Assembly: GCA_031278295.1 (NCBI GenBank)
Contig: JAITKQ010000099.1
Coordinates: 1-5,308, forward strand
Direction of reading: 5' to 3'
From: Spirochaetaceae bacterium
GTDB taxonomy: Bacteria > Spirochaetota > Spirochaetia > Treponematales > Breznakiellaceae
DNA length: 5,308 nucleotides
Position numbers and translations under genes: made by a program. Below the pieces are notes generated by a model. That model was not told where the DNA came from, ran no database searches, and was given only the letters and a program-made list of their open reading frames with translations. Positions 1-5,282 of the stretch are shown piece after piece (within the stretch, counting starts at the first letter, position 1; every line of letters starts with the position of its first letter).

Positions 1-45
1 CTGAAATCGCACCTTCTTTTGGCTACACCCGGTTTACCAGGGCCA

Positions 46-166
46 TATATTCGCGGTTCCCGAAACATCAAATCACCCCCAGCTTACAGCCGCGTATGCA
101 AGAGGCCCCTTTCGGACCCGACGGCAGAACCCGAACCCCGCTTTGGGGACGCTACCGCGTAGCGGA
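46..166 (+). repeat. Long direct repeat, copy 1 (L+M)
   Basis: This 121-bp segment is repeated in direct orientation at 383-503 with a single mismatch (C at 137 versus T at 474). The match starts abruptly at 46/383 and ends at 166/503, where the 30-bp unit variants diverge. Near-identity suggests recent duplication or gene-conversion-like homogenisation. Positions 150-164 form a perfect 6-bp inverted repeat (CGCTAC, three-base loop, GTAGCG), preceded by a 4-bp CCCC/GGGG stem at 136-148. Confidence 0.95.
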
Positions 167-275
167 CTTTAAACCCGCTGGCGGGCGCGTAGCGGACTTT
201 AAACCCGCTGGCGGGCGCGTAGCGGACTTTAAACCCGCTGGCGGGCGCGTAGCGGATGTGAAGCCCACTGGCGGG
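156..275 (+). repeat. Four tandem 30-bp units
   Basis: Three identical 30-bp units (156-185, 186-215, 216-245) are followed by a diverged fourth (246-275), in which ACTTTAAACCCGCT becomes ATGTGAAGCCCACT. Each identical unit holds two overlapping, mutually exclusive stems. One is AGCGG/CCGCT around a 9-base loop (161-165 with 175-179 in the first unit). The other is CCCGC/GCGGG around TG (174-178 with 181-185). There is no spacer between units. The 30-bp period equals ten codons, so one frame reads through as a ten-residue repeat (RVADFKPAGG), which I take as coincidental. Confidence 0.95.
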
Positions 276-351
276 CGCGTATGCCTATCGCCTCTTTCGG
301 ACCCGACGGCAGAACCCGAACCCCGCTTTGGGGACGCTACCGCGTAGCGGA
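276..351 (+). repeat. Partial, diverged copy of block M
   Basis: This segment corresponds to 91-166 and 428-503 but lacks the preceding L block. It is identical from position 294 onward to the first copy. It differs from that copy within 285-293, where the bases following the shared GTATGC are changed. The CGCTAC/GTAGCG hairpin is retained at 335-349. It is followed by a 30-bp unit at 341-370 that overlaps the M/u boundary. Confidence 0.9.
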
Positions 352-378
352 TGTGAGACCCGCTGGCGGGCTGGCGGG
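341..378 (+). repeat. Single 30-bp unit plus 8-bp tandem duplication
   Basis: A diverged 30-bp unit (341-370) keeps the CCCGC/GCGGG stem. Its last eight bases (CTGGCGGG, 363-370) are perfectly duplicated at 371-378, as expected of replication slippage at the hairpin. Confidence 0.85.
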
Positions 379-382
379 CGCG

Positions 383-503
383 TATATTCGCGGTTCCCGA
401 AACATCAAATCACCCCCAGCTTACAGCCGCGTATGCAAGAGGCCCCTTTCGGACCCGACGGCAGAACCCGAACTCCGCTTTGGGGACGCTACCGCGTAGC
501 GGA
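383..503 (+). repeat. Long direct repeat, copy 2 (L+M)
   Basis: This is the second 121-bp copy of 46-166, with one substitution at 474 that turns a C-G pair of the small CCCC/GGGG stem into a possible T-G wobble. The CGCTAC/GTAGCG hairpin is present at 487-501. The copy is followed by the last 30-bp unit (493-522), which ends a few bases before the mfd promoter. Confidence 0.95.
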
Positions 504-522
504 TGTGAAGCCCACAGGTGGG
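493..522 (+). repeat. Last 30-bp unit, with compensated hairpin
   Basis: The final unit carries CCCAC at 511-515 and GTGGG at 518-522 in place of the CCCGC/GCGGG arms of the other units. Both arms have changed, so the 5-bp stem is kept. The unit ends about five bases before the proposed -35 region of mfd. Confidence 0.85.
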
Positions 523-526
523 CTGG

Positions 527-555
527 TGGTTAAATTCCGGGCTTTCAGGTATAAT
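527..555 (+). promoter_or_regulatory. Candidate sigma-70 promoter of mfd-rlmK
   Basis: A perfect TATAAT lies at 550-555. With a 17-bp spacer the -35 would be TGGTTA at 527-532, which is weak (three of six bases of TTGACA). No TG extension precedes the -10. Transcription would begin around 561-563, giving a leader of only about 18 bases before the ATG at 580. It is the first non-repeat sequence upstream of mfd, which fits a real promoter placed just after the repeat array. Confidence 0.55.
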
Positions 556-579
556 GGATTTTTGAACACGGTTTGTTGG

Positions 580-3500
580 ATGGATAGCCCGCTATTTTCG
601 TTTATCGCGGACGAGCTTGCCGCCTCGTCGGCACTCGCTCCGCTACTTTCCGCTTATACAGAGGGACATTTTCCGCTTGAGATTGGAGGGGCGGAAGGCA
701 GCCTGCGCTCGCTTGTCATCGCGGCCTTTGCCAAACGCGGCACGGCGCCCTTGGTTGTTGTAGCGCCCTCGGAGCGGGACTCCGGTGAGATCGCGGCGGA
801 TTTGCGTTCGCTGGGACTGGACGTCGTCCTGTTCCCGTGGTGGGGCACGATGCCGTACCGTTCTCCGGCCCCGTCCACCCCGGTCTGGGCAGAGCGGGCA
901 AGAATTCTCTCCGCCCTCACGGGAGACACCCCCCCGCCTGTGCTGGTAACGGGCCAGCGGGCCTTCATGTCGCCGCTACCGCCACCTGAGTACACGGCAA
1001 AACAGCGCGTACTGATAAAAACGGGCGAAAGGCTGGACACGGCGGCGCTAGCCTCAAGGCTTGGCGGCTGGGGCTACACGCGCGTTCAGCGCGTACAGTT
1101 TGCCGGCGAGTTCACGGTGCGCGGCGAGCTTGTCGATGTGATGACGGGCGGCGGTGAGGACGGGGAGGAAGCTTACCGCGTTACGCTTGATTTTGACAAG
1201 GTTGAATCGATAAGGCGCTTTGACGCGGCGGAACAGATCAGCTTCAAAGGGGACAGTTTAAAAACGCTCAGCCTCTGTCCGATGAAAGAGGTAATCTGGG
1301 ACGATGAGCGGATAGAATGTCTAAGCGGGAATATCGGCCTTTTCCCTGAATTCTCAGGGAAAAGGCCGGCCGCCTTGGGCGCAGCCGCGGGCGTCCCCCA
1401 AGGCGACGCCTGCGGCGGCTTAATCGATCGGCTGATCGACAGGGGGCACGCCCCGGACGAGGAACTTTTTTTCCCGCTCGCGTTTGAGAAACCGGCAAGC
1501 CTTACGGACTACTACGGCGCTTTTAACGCGGCGGGCGGGGACGGCCCCGTTCTTGTTTTTTTGGACTGGGAGCGGCTTGTGAACGCCCAAACCGTGCTTG
1601 ACCGGGAGTACGCCGGGCTTTTTCGCGCAGCGTTTCGCGAACGCCCCGTCCCTGCGCCGGAACGCCTGCTATACAGTTTTGACTCCCTTGTGAAAAACAT
1701 AAAAAACAGGGTTTCGTTTCTTGCGATTAAAAAAAGCGCGGTGCAAAGCGATTCCGGCGTTTCTTCCGTACGGCGTTTTACCGTAAACTGCGATCCCCCG
1801 CGAAGTTTTTTCGGCAACATCAACTACATGAGGGAAGAATTTACGGTGCTGTTGGGGCAAGGCTGGCGCGTTGTGATAGCCGCCGAATCGGACATACAGG
1901 TTTTGCGAATAAGAGAACTTTTAAAAGACATCAAGCCCGTCCATATCGTTCAACTACCGCTTTCACACGGCTTTGCGCTCGGCGAAATAAAATTGTTACT
2001 CGTGCAGGAGAAAGAAATATTCGGGTTTCGCCGCAGGCCTCGTTCACTGCAAACCGCGCGAAGCGCCGTCATTGATACGTTTGTTGATCTTAATCCCGGC
2101 GATTTTGTCGTGCATATAAATTACGGAATAGGTTTGTACAGGGGTATAGAACGTATAAACGCTTTGGGCAGCGAACGGGATTACATCAAACTTGAATTTG
2201 CCGAAGCGGAAACAATTTTTGTGCCGATTGAACAGGTAAATCTTGTTCAAAGGTACATAGGCGGCGAGGGCTCGCCGCCGCGCCTCGATAAAATCGGTTC
2301 CAAAAACTGGAGCGAAAGAAAGGCCCGCGCAAAAAAAGCGGCGGAAGAGCTTGCCTCGCGCCTTATCGATCTGTATTCAAAACGCAAGGCCGCCCGGGGT
2401 TTCGCGTTTCCGCCGGACAGTGAATGGCAGCTAATGTTTGAGGCAAGTTTCGAATTTGAGGAAACGGAGGATCAGGCCCGTTGCGTTGAAGAGATAAAAG
2501 CGGACATGGAAAGCATCGTTCCGATGGACAGGCTTATCTGCGGCGATGTTGGCTATGGAAAAACCGAAGTTGCCGTCAGGGCCTGCTTCAAAGCGGTAAT
2601 GAGCGGAAAGCAGGTTGCTTTTCTGGCGCCCACAACGATACTCGCCGAACAGCATTATGAAAATTTCATCGAACGCTTTAGCAATTTTCCGGTGCGGGTA
2701 GCGATGCTTTCACGGTTTGTCGATAAAAAAACTGCGCAAAACATCGTGGCCGGGCTAAAGAACGGCGATATAGATATCCTGGTCGGTACGCACCGCATCA
2801 TACAGAAAGACATTGTATTCAGGGATTTGGGCCTGATGGTGATAGACGAGGAGCAACGTTTCGGCGTTAAAGACAAGGAACGCCTAAAAGAGTTAAAACA
2901 CAATGTTGACTGCCTCGCGCTTTCCGCGACTCCCATACCGCGTACCCTGCACATGAGTCTTTTAAAAATACGCGACATGAGCGTCCTCGCTACGCCGCCG
3001 CGGAACCGCCTGCCGATAGAAACATATATCGACGAATACGATGAGGGAAAAATTGTCCGGGCTATACGTTTCGAGGTGGAGCGGGGCGGGCAGGTGTTCT
3101 ACCTGCACAACCGCATAGAAAGCCTTGACGATGTAAGGGCGAAGCTTGCCCGGCTTGTACCGGAAATTTCGGTCGAAATCGCGCACGGCCGGGTTGACGC
3201 GGAAGGACTGGAAGATGTAATGCACCGTTTTATACATGGCGGCTTTCATGTGCTTGTATCTACAACAATCATTGAAAACGGAATCGATATACCAAATGTA
3301 AATACGATCATCATTGATCGCGCCGACATGTACGGCGTATCCCAACTGTACCAGTTGCGGGGCAGGGTCGGGCGTTCAGGGCGTACCGCCTACGCTTATC
3401 TTTTCCACCCTTCACAGCAGGCGCTTTCAGAAACCGCGATGAAACGGCTTCAGGTTATATCGGATTTTACGGAGTTGGGATCAGGCTTCAAGATCGCGAT

Positions 3501-4083
3501 GAAGGACATGGAGATTCGCGGCGCGGGCAACCTGCTTGGGCGCGAACAATCGGGAAATATTTTTTCTGTCGGTTTCGATCTGTACGCGCGGCTGTTGGAC
3601 GACGCGATACGCAAATTACAGAATGAAAAGTATGAAGCCGAAACAGAGCCCCTGCTTGAACTTGAATACTCAGGATTTATACCAAACGCCTACATAGACA
3701 GCGCGCGGGAAAAGATGGATGTGTACAAAAAAATATCGGCGGTAAGAACCCGTGACGAGCTGGAACATGTTAACGCGGAAATATATGATCGTTTCGGGCC
3801 GCCGCCGTTCGAAGTTTTGTCACTTCTGTCGCTCGCGGAAATACGGATAATCTGCCGTGAAATATCAATTTCATCGTTAAAAGAACGGGACGGAACGGTA
3901 CGCGCAGAATTCTCCAAAGTGTCAAACGTTAATATCGACGGTCTGTTGCGGCTTATCAACGAAAGCGGCGGCAGGGTAAAGCTGGACCCGGCATCACCAA
4001 ATGTCGTTTTGCTCAAGACCGGCAAAACGGGCCTTAAAGAGAAAAGTGAATTCATCAGGGAAAAACTGGAAGCGTTTGTATGA
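580..4083 (+). CDS. mfd: Transcription-repair coupling factor Mfd
   Basis: Mfd is a cytosolic ATP-driven DNA translocase that pushes stalled RNA polymerase off template lesions and recruits UvrA for nucleotide excision repair. The protein has 1167 residues from ATG 580, near the family norm of about 1150-1180. Domains in order: a degenerate UvrB-like module (about 1-230) without a functional Walker A, including the UvrA-binding face near 164-187 (WGYTRV to VRGELVDV); a poorly conserved middle domain (about 235-490); an RNA polymerase-interacting, CarD-like domain (about 500-568, NPGDFVVH at 505-512); a relay segment; then the RecG-like helicase. Helicase motifs visible are Q632, Walker A GDVGYGKTE 655-663 (K661), DEEQ 756-759, SATPIPRTL 782-790 and QLRGRVGRSGR 925-935. 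The translocation motif spans 963-992, followed by the C-terminal autoinhibitory domain. The frame is open upstream to 328, but that part is repeat sequence and promoter, so it is excluded. No Shine-Dalgarno precedes 580; TTG 562 is a weaker alternative start. Confidence 0.97.
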   Translation: MDSPLFSFIADELAASSALAPLLSAYTEGHFPLEIGGAEGSLRSLVIAAFAKRGTAPLVVVAPSERDSGEIAADLRSLGLDVVLFPWWGTMPYRSPAPSTPVWAERARILSALTGDTPPPVLVTGQRAFMSPLPPPEYTAKQRVLIKTGERLDTAALASRLGGWGYTRVQRVQFAGEFTVRGELVDVMTGGGEDGEEAYRVTLDFDKVESIRRFDAAEQISFKGDSLKTLSLCPMKEVIWDDERIECLSGNIGLFPEFSGKRPAALGAAAGVPQGDACGGLIDRLIDRGHAPDEELFFPLAFEKPASLTDYYGAFNAAGGDGPVLVFLDWERLVNAQTVLDREYAGLFRAAFRERPVPAPERLLYSFDSLVKNIKNRVSFLAIKKSAVQSDSGVSSVRRFTVNCDPPRSFFGNINYMREEFTVLLGQGWRVVIAAESDIQVLRIRELLKDIKPVHIVQLPLSHGFALGEIKLLLVQEKEIFGFRRRPRSLQTARSAVIDTFVDLNPGDFVVHINYGIGLYRGIERINALGSERDYIKLEFAEAETIFVPIEQVNLVQRYIGGEGSPPRLDKIGSKNWSERKARAKKAAEELASRLIDLYSKRKAARGFAFPPDSEWQLMFEASFEFEETEDQARCVEEIKADMESIVPMDRLICGDVGYGKTEVAVRACFKAVMSGKQVAFLAPTTILAEQHYENFIERFSNFPVRVAMLSRFVDKKTAQNIVAGLKNGDIDILVGTHRIIQKDIVFRDLGLMVIDEEQRFGVKDKERLKELKHNVDCLALSATPIPRTLHMSLLKIRDMSVLATPPRNRLPIETYIDEYDEGKIVRAIRFEVERGGQVFYLHNRIESLDDVRAKLARLVPEISVEIAHGRVDAEGLEDVMHRFIHGGFHVLVSTTIIENGIDIPNVNTIIIDRADMYGVSQLYQLRGRVGRSGRTAYAYLFHPSQQALSETAMKRLQVISDFTELGSGFKIAMKDMEIRGAGNLLGREQSGNIFSVGFDLYARLLDDAIRKLQNEKYEAETEPLLELEYSGFIPNAYIDSAREKMDVYKKISAVRTRDELEHVNAEIYDRFGPPPFEVLSLLSLAEIRIICREISISSLKERDGTVRAEFSKVSNVNIDGLLRLINESGGRVKLDPASPNVVLLKTGKTGLKEKSEFIREKLEAFV
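1335..1368. repeat. Perfect 15-bp inverted repeat inside mfd
   Basis: The left arm (1335-1349, CGGCCTTTTCCCTGA) and right arm (1354-1368) are exact reverse complements around a 4-base loop ATTC. It encodes residues about 252-263 of Mfd, in the variable middle domain. No T-tract follows on either strand, so it is not a standard intrinsic terminator. It may be part of a palindromic insertion. Confidence 0.9.
1371..1410. repeat. Overlapping inverted repeats inside mfd
   Basis: CGCCTTGGG (1371-1379) pairs exactly with CCCAAGGCG (1397-1405) around 17 bases. An alternative 6-bp stem, GGCGTC (1390-1395) with GACGCC (1405-1410), overlaps it. A third small one, TCGATC/GATCGA, lies at 1424-1439. These follow directly after the 15-bp palindrome. 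They encode an Ala/Gly-rich stretch, residues about 264-280, that looks like low-complexity linker. Confidence 0.75.
4068..4072 (+). promoter_or_regulatory. Weak ribosome binding site for the methyltransferase
   Basis: GGAAG lies seven bases before the ATG at 4080, inside the last codons of mfd. Together with the ATGA overlap it supports initiation at 4080 by coupled or re-initiating ribosomes. A stronger-looking GGAGG lies at 4121-4125, eleven bases before an in-frame ATG at 4137, so the shorter start cannot be excluded. Confidence 0.45.
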
Positions 4084-5138
4084 CGGAAAATGAAACCGGT
4101 ACGGCCGCGTCATCGCGGACGGAGGATCAGGCCGGGATGCTGTTCAACCGTCTGGTGAAAAGGCGGCGTCATCTTGGCAAATGGGCGGTGCGTACAGGCG
4201 CGGGCGTATACAGGCTGTACGACCGTGACATCCCTGAAATCCCGCTTGTGCTTGATTTTTATCACAATGACAGGGAACAGGCTGTTTCCGGCGCGCTGTA
4301 CAAGCGTCCTTACGAAAAAGATTCAGGGGAGGAGGAGAGCTGGCTTTGCGCGATGAAGGCTGCCGCCGCCTCCGCGCTGGGTATCAGCGCGGAAAATATA
4401 TTTTTGAAAATACGCCGCCGCCAGCGGCACGGAGATCCGCTTACATCAAAAGAATTTGGCGCCCGGTATCAAAAAGAAGCCAACGGCGCTTTCGAAATGG
4501 TGATAAAGGAAAACGGCCTTTCCTTCGCCGTAAACCTGTCCGATTACATAGATACCGGCATATTTCCCGATCTTAGACTCCTGCGAAAGATCATAATGGG
4601 GGAAGCATCCGGCAAAACTGTTTTGAATCTTTTTTGTTATACCGGATCGTTTTCCGTGTACGCGGCAAAGGGCGGGGCGCGGCGTGTGGACTCGGTTGAT
4701 ATGTCGTCAACATACCTAAAATGGGCGGGCCGCAACTGCGCGTTAAACGGCGTTAAAATATGGCCGGAGCGGGCCGACGTGTTCAGGTTTTTGGAACGGG
4801 CGGAATCCGAGGGCCGGCGCTGGGATATAATAATTGCCGATCCGCCCGCCTTTTCAAATTCAAAAAAGATGAAAGGGAATCCGCTCGGCGGGGTTTTTGA
4901 CATAAAGCGTGACTATCAATTTCTGCTTTCAGGCTGTCTTGCGCTTTTGAAAGAAAGCGGAAAACTTTTTTTCTGCGTGAACGCGCGTAAATTCAACTTG
5001 GATACCGGTGCTTTATTAAGCGCTTTTGAACATAGCGGCGCGGGAAAAAATCTTTCGGTAAAAGACATAAGCGGGCAGGTACGCGACGAAGACTTTAAAG
5101 GCAGAAGGATGCCTGTATGTTATGTAGTTACAAAATAA
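4080..5138 (+). CDS. rlmK: Stand-alone RlmK-type 23S rRNA methyltransferase
   Basis: This is a 352-residue class I SAM-dependent methyltransferase. It matches the C-terminal (K) half of E. coli RlmKL, which makes 7-methylguanosine at position 2069 of 23S rRNA. Visible elements are the N-terminal signature NRLVKRRRHLGKWAVR (23-38) followed by YRLYDRDIPE, SDYIDTGIFPD before the fold, SAM-binding motif I NLFCYTGS (183-190), the acidic ribose-binding D207 in DMSSTYLKWAGRN (207-219), and catalytic-region DPPAFSNSKK (254-263). The E. coli counterparts, as I recall them, read NLFSYTGS, DMSRTYLEWAERN and DPPTFSNSKR. The RlmL part (THUMP domain plus m2G2445 methyltransferase) is absent, so this is a single-domain version. 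The start overlaps the mfd stop (ATGA), implying translational coupling. An alternative start is ATG 4137 (M20), which keeps all conserved parts. Class I SAM methyltransferase is near certain; the exact nucleotide modified is inferred from family resemblance. Confidence 0.9.
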   Translation: MTENETGTAASSRTEDQAGMLFNRLVKRRRHLGKWAVRTGAGVYRLYDRDIPEIPLVLDFYHNDREQAVSGALYKRPYEKDSGEEESWLCAMKAAAASALGISAENIFLKIRRRQRHGDPLTSKEFGARYQKEANGAFEMVIKENGLSFAVNLSDYIDTGIFPDLRLLRKIIMGEASGKTVLNLFCYTGSFSVYAAKGGARRVDSVDMSSTYLKWAGRNCALNGVKIWPERADVFRFLERAESEGRRWDIIIADPPAFSNSKKMKGNPLGGVFDIKRDYQFLLSGCLALLKESGKLFFCVNARKFNLDTGALLSAFEHSGAGKNLSVKDISGQVRDEDFKGRRMPVCYVVTK

Positions 5139-5155
5139 GTTTCCGCGCGGCAGGA

Positions 5156-5173
5156 GCGCAAAGGGGTTTGCGC
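5156..5173 (+). repeat. 7-bp hairpin just after the methyltransferase gene
   Basis: GCGCAAA (5156-5162) and TTTGCGC (5167-5173) are exact reverse complements around GGGG. An outer CCGCGC/GCGCGG pair (5143-5148 with 5170-5175) could compete with it. It lies 18 bases past the stop codon and has no T-run after it, so any role as a terminator is doubtful; it could protect the 3' end of the message. Confidence 0.6.
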
Positions 5174-5194
5174 GGAGTCCCGTTCCGCCAGGGA

Positions 5195-5235
5195 AGCACC
5201 GATTTATGCGAATGCGCATAAATCGGTGCTACTTT
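5195..5235 (+). terminator. Probable operon terminator hairpin (perfect 16-bp stem)
   Basis: AGCACCGATTTATGCG (5195-5210) and its exact reverse complement (5215-5230) surround the 4-base loop AATG. The stem is long and unbroken and lies 57 bases beyond the stop codon of the last gene. What follows, ACTTT, is a poor T-tract, so termination may be incomplete, and a role as an RNA-stabilising 3' structure is also possible. Confidence 0.6.
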
Positions 5236-5243
5236 AATGCGAA

Positions 5244-5260
5244 TGTCAACTTTGTTGACA
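5244..5260. promoter_or_regulatory. Operator-like 17-bp palindrome
   Basis: TGTCAAC-TTT-GTTGACA is a perfect 7-bp dyad with a three-base centre. With a two-base bulge the pairing can extend outward to about 5237-5269. Its right arm contains TTGACA, a consensus -35 box, so a dimeric repressor bound here would block polymerase. No regulator family is identified from the site alone. Confidence 0.45.
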
Positions 5261-5282
5261 CATTTGCGTAATGAAATAGAGT
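5255..5282 (+). promoter_or_regulatory. Candidate promoter reading out of the window
   Basis: A perfect TTGACA (5255-5260) is followed after 16 bp by TAGAGT (5277-5282), four of six matches to TATAAT. Transcription would start near 5289 and read toward a gene beyond the right edge. It sits after the operon terminator, which suits a new transcription unit. Confidence 0.4.

Larger units (their letters stand above)
46..522. repeat. Compound hairpin-rich repeat array upstream of mfd
   Basis: This stretch is a mosaic of three recurring blocks. Block L (45 bp) occurs at 46-90 and 383-427. Block M (65 bp) occurs at 91-155, 276-340 and 428-492. The 30-bp unit u occurs at 156-185, 186-215, 216-245, 246-275, 341-370 and 493-522. 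Almost every base of the interval is assigned to a copy, apart from the 8-bp duplication at 371-378 and the few bases after it. The copies are offset by 337 bp (L-M) and 185 bp (M), neither divisible by three, so reading frames are not conserved between copies. That argues against a protein-coding origin even though all three forward frames have long open stretches. Short inverted repeats are present in M and in u. The best reading is a dispersed intergenic repeat family (REP-like or MITE-like) that has been locally amplified. I do not recognise a named family. Confidence 0.9.

Noticed and set aside
156..275. CRISPR array
   Set aside because: The 30-bp units are directly adjacent with no spacers between them, and no cas genes are present.
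96..347. Open frame encoding a ten-residue tandem repeat protein (RVADFKPAGG)
   Set aside because: It lies wholly in the repeat array, has no ribosome binding site, and the same DNA blocks are read in different frames in the other copies.
281..499. Second open frame within the array
   Set aside because: Repeat-derived sequence in a different frame from its sister copy; no family resemblance and no start signal.
562..564. TTG start for mfd at the predicted transcription start
   Set aside because: It would be leaderless on a rare start codon and adds only six residues; ATG 580 is simpler, though not proven.
328..579. N-terminal extension of Mfd by 84 residues
   Set aside because: The extension is translated repeat array plus the promoter with TATAAT; starting at 580 gives the normal Mfd length.
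654..1040. Long antisense open frames opposite mfd and the methyltransferase
   Set aside because: They are shadows of well-supported genes, with no recognisable domains or start signals.
2260..2279. 9-bp inverted repeat GGCGGCGAG/CTCGCCGCC inside mfd
   Set aside because: It encodes the GGEGSPPR stretch, which I recall as typical of Mfd in related bacteria, so GC-rich codons explain it better than a separate element.
5244..5249. Minus-strand promoter from the left arm of the palindrome (TTGACA on the minus strand)
   Set aside because: No acceptable -10 is found at 16-18 bp spacing on that strand, where the sequence belongs to the 16-bp terminator stem.
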